The notes under the pieces are model-generated. The model did not search any database and was not told the DNA's origin. It saw nothing but the letters and a program-made list of their open reading frames with translations. From an uncultured Hungatella sp. (lineage in GTDB: Bacteria; Bacillota; Clostridia; Lachnospirales; Lachnospiraceae): 6,464 nt of DNA. Below are positions 5,585 through 6,464 of the stretch, one piece after another. Both the position numbers and the translations under genes were made by a program. The first letter of the stretch is position 1. Each line of letters opens with the position of its first letter. The DNA is taken from the NCBI GenBank assembly GCA_959018155.1, contig CAUEKH010000149.1, forward strand, positions 1 to 6,464. Direction: 5' to 3'.

Positions 5585-6464
5585 TTACATCAGTATATTT
5601 GCCAGCGGTACGCCGATGACAATAACGATGATTAACTCTATGATAACATAAGGTATGGTATACTTATAAACATACTGTGTCGGAACCCATTCCTTGTTGC
5701 TGTGCAGAATCGCTGCGAACGGAGAAGCCGCCGGTGTGATAGCTGCGGATAAGAGCACAAAGATGATAAGCAGGGTAACAATCGGAGCCGGGTTGGTACC
5801 TGACTGTGTACAGTATGTTACGATAACCGGCTGTAAAATCATACCGATTACAAGGCTGTTGCAGAGGTTTGTCAGAAGCACTGCCATCGCCATTAAGAGG
5901 ATGGTGAATATCATTGGTGACATACCTGTAAAAATCGGTGATAAAACAACGCTTAAAAACGCGGATACGCCTGTATTCTCGCTTGTCAGCACGCTTCCTA
6001 AAAGAATTGCCGCGGCAATAATGAAGTAAGCGCCCCAGTTGAAGTTCGTCGCCATAATCTGTGGAATCTCCAGAATACTGGATCCATTAATACGAAGCGC
6101 CGCAAGAATGGACACGGTAAGGAGAGCCAGACCAATACTGTTTGCCGCTAAAAATGTCATTCCCGGAAGTGACGGGAAAAGGCTTGGAAGCAGCATGGCA
6201 AGAATCAGAATTACGAAGCCTGCGCTGATTGTCTTCTGTCTCACATCCATTTTCGGAAGCGGATTCCTGTTTAACTGTTCTACATCGTAATCTTTTAACT
6301 TCGAGATATCCGGGCGAATCACAAACTTTGAAAACAGAATATTCGCGCCAATCATAATCATACCGAGGATAATCGCGACAGCCATATAAGCCGCATTGTT
6401 GACCACGATCGGGCCGCCAGGCATATTCGCTGTAATATTCGTTAAGTTTGTAAGATAAGCCAGA
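5585..6464 (-). CDS. SLC13/DASS-like anion permease, C-terminal part
   Basis: The frame is open to the window edge, giving 292 residues that end at the TAA at 5585. The ATG at 6424 is probably internal, since coding continues upstream as a plausible helix-loop segment (LAYLTNLTNITAN). Counting from that Met, hydrophobic segments lie at about 11-31, 65-85, 91-111, 129-149, 170-187, 190-206, 212-229 and 254-277, with a shorter re-entrant-like stretch at 152-166. A charged cytoplasmic loop lies at 37-64. TNLCNS (185-190) and TPAASPF (230-236) resemble the paired hairpin signatures that bind Na+ and substrate in DASS/ion-transporter-superfamily permeases. The superfamily is likely; the subfamily and substrate are not determined. 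Being 18 nt upstream of trxB in an assT operon, it might carry sulfate, aryl sulfates or an organic acid (inference). The N-terminal half is missing. Confidence 0.78.
   Translation of the reverse strand, partial: LAYLTNLTNITANMPGGPIVVNNAAYMAVAIILGMIMIGANILFSKFVIRPDISKLKDYDVEQLNRNPLPKMDVRQKTISAGFVILILAMLLPSLFPSLPGMTFLAANSIGLALLTVSILAALRINGSSILEIPQIMATNFNWGAYFIIAAAILLGSVLTSENTGVSAFLSVVLSPIFTGMSPMIFTILLMAMAVLLTNLCNSLVIGMILQPVIVTYCTQSGTNPAPIVTLLIIFVLLSAAITPAASPFAAILHSNKEWVPTQYVYKYTIPYVIIELIIVIVIGVPLANILM

Noticed and set aside
6422..6424. ATG at 6424 as the true start of the permease.
   Set aside because: The frame stays open to the window edge with a sensible sequence, no ribosome site precedes this ATG, and a family member would need several more membrane helices upstream.

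Overview
The window carries one compact transcription unit, entirely on the minus strand, cut at both ends by the window. In transcription order it contains: the C-terminal 292 residues of a polytopic SLC13/DASS-like permease; a low-molecular-weight thioredoxin reductase (308 aa); a thioredoxin (103 aa); two full-length cytoplasmic aryl-sulfate sulfotransferases (AssT, 621 and 629 aa); and the first 162 residues of a third, more diverged AssT. The gaps are 18, 30, 27, 10 and 17 nt. Each downstream gene has its own purine-rich Shine-Dalgarno sequence, and I see no terminator or convincing promoter between genes, so a single polycistronic mRNA is the simplest reading. No gene-free stretch exceeds 30 nt. 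I see no RNA gene, mobile element or CRISPR array.

The style suggests a Gram-positive anaerobe of class Clostridia, probably a gut Lachnospiraceae relative: strong AGGAGG-type ribosome sites, roughly balanced GC, tight operon packing, and AssT proteins without signal peptides, unlike the exported proteobacterial enzymes. The family-level placement is inference.

Functionally, AssT enzymes move a sulfuryl group from one phenolic sulfate ester to another phenol through a sulfo-histidine intermediate and do not need PAPS. The residues known from the uropathogenic E. coli enzyme (H252, H356, N358, R374, H436) can be matched in both complete copies, including the exact H-x-N...R spacing, so both look catalytically competent. 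The permease could import the anionic donor or acceptor, but its substrate cannot be read from sequence. The thiol pair beside the enzymes recalls the assT-dsbL-dsbI operon of uropathogenic E. coli. There the partners oxidise a periplasmic AssT; here they are a cytoplasmic thioredoxin system, which would reduce cysteines.

The most unusual details are these. The reductase keeps its CxxC and FAD motifs but has lost the HRRxxxR signature that binds the NADPH 2'-phosphate. The thioredoxin has Thr where the near-universal Trp precedes CGPC. Both complete AssTs carry a conserved vicinal Cys-Cys pair in a C-terminal segment that has no obvious counterpart in the E. coli enzyme. Together these suggest a dedicated redox pair serving a multi-paralog sulfotransferase module.
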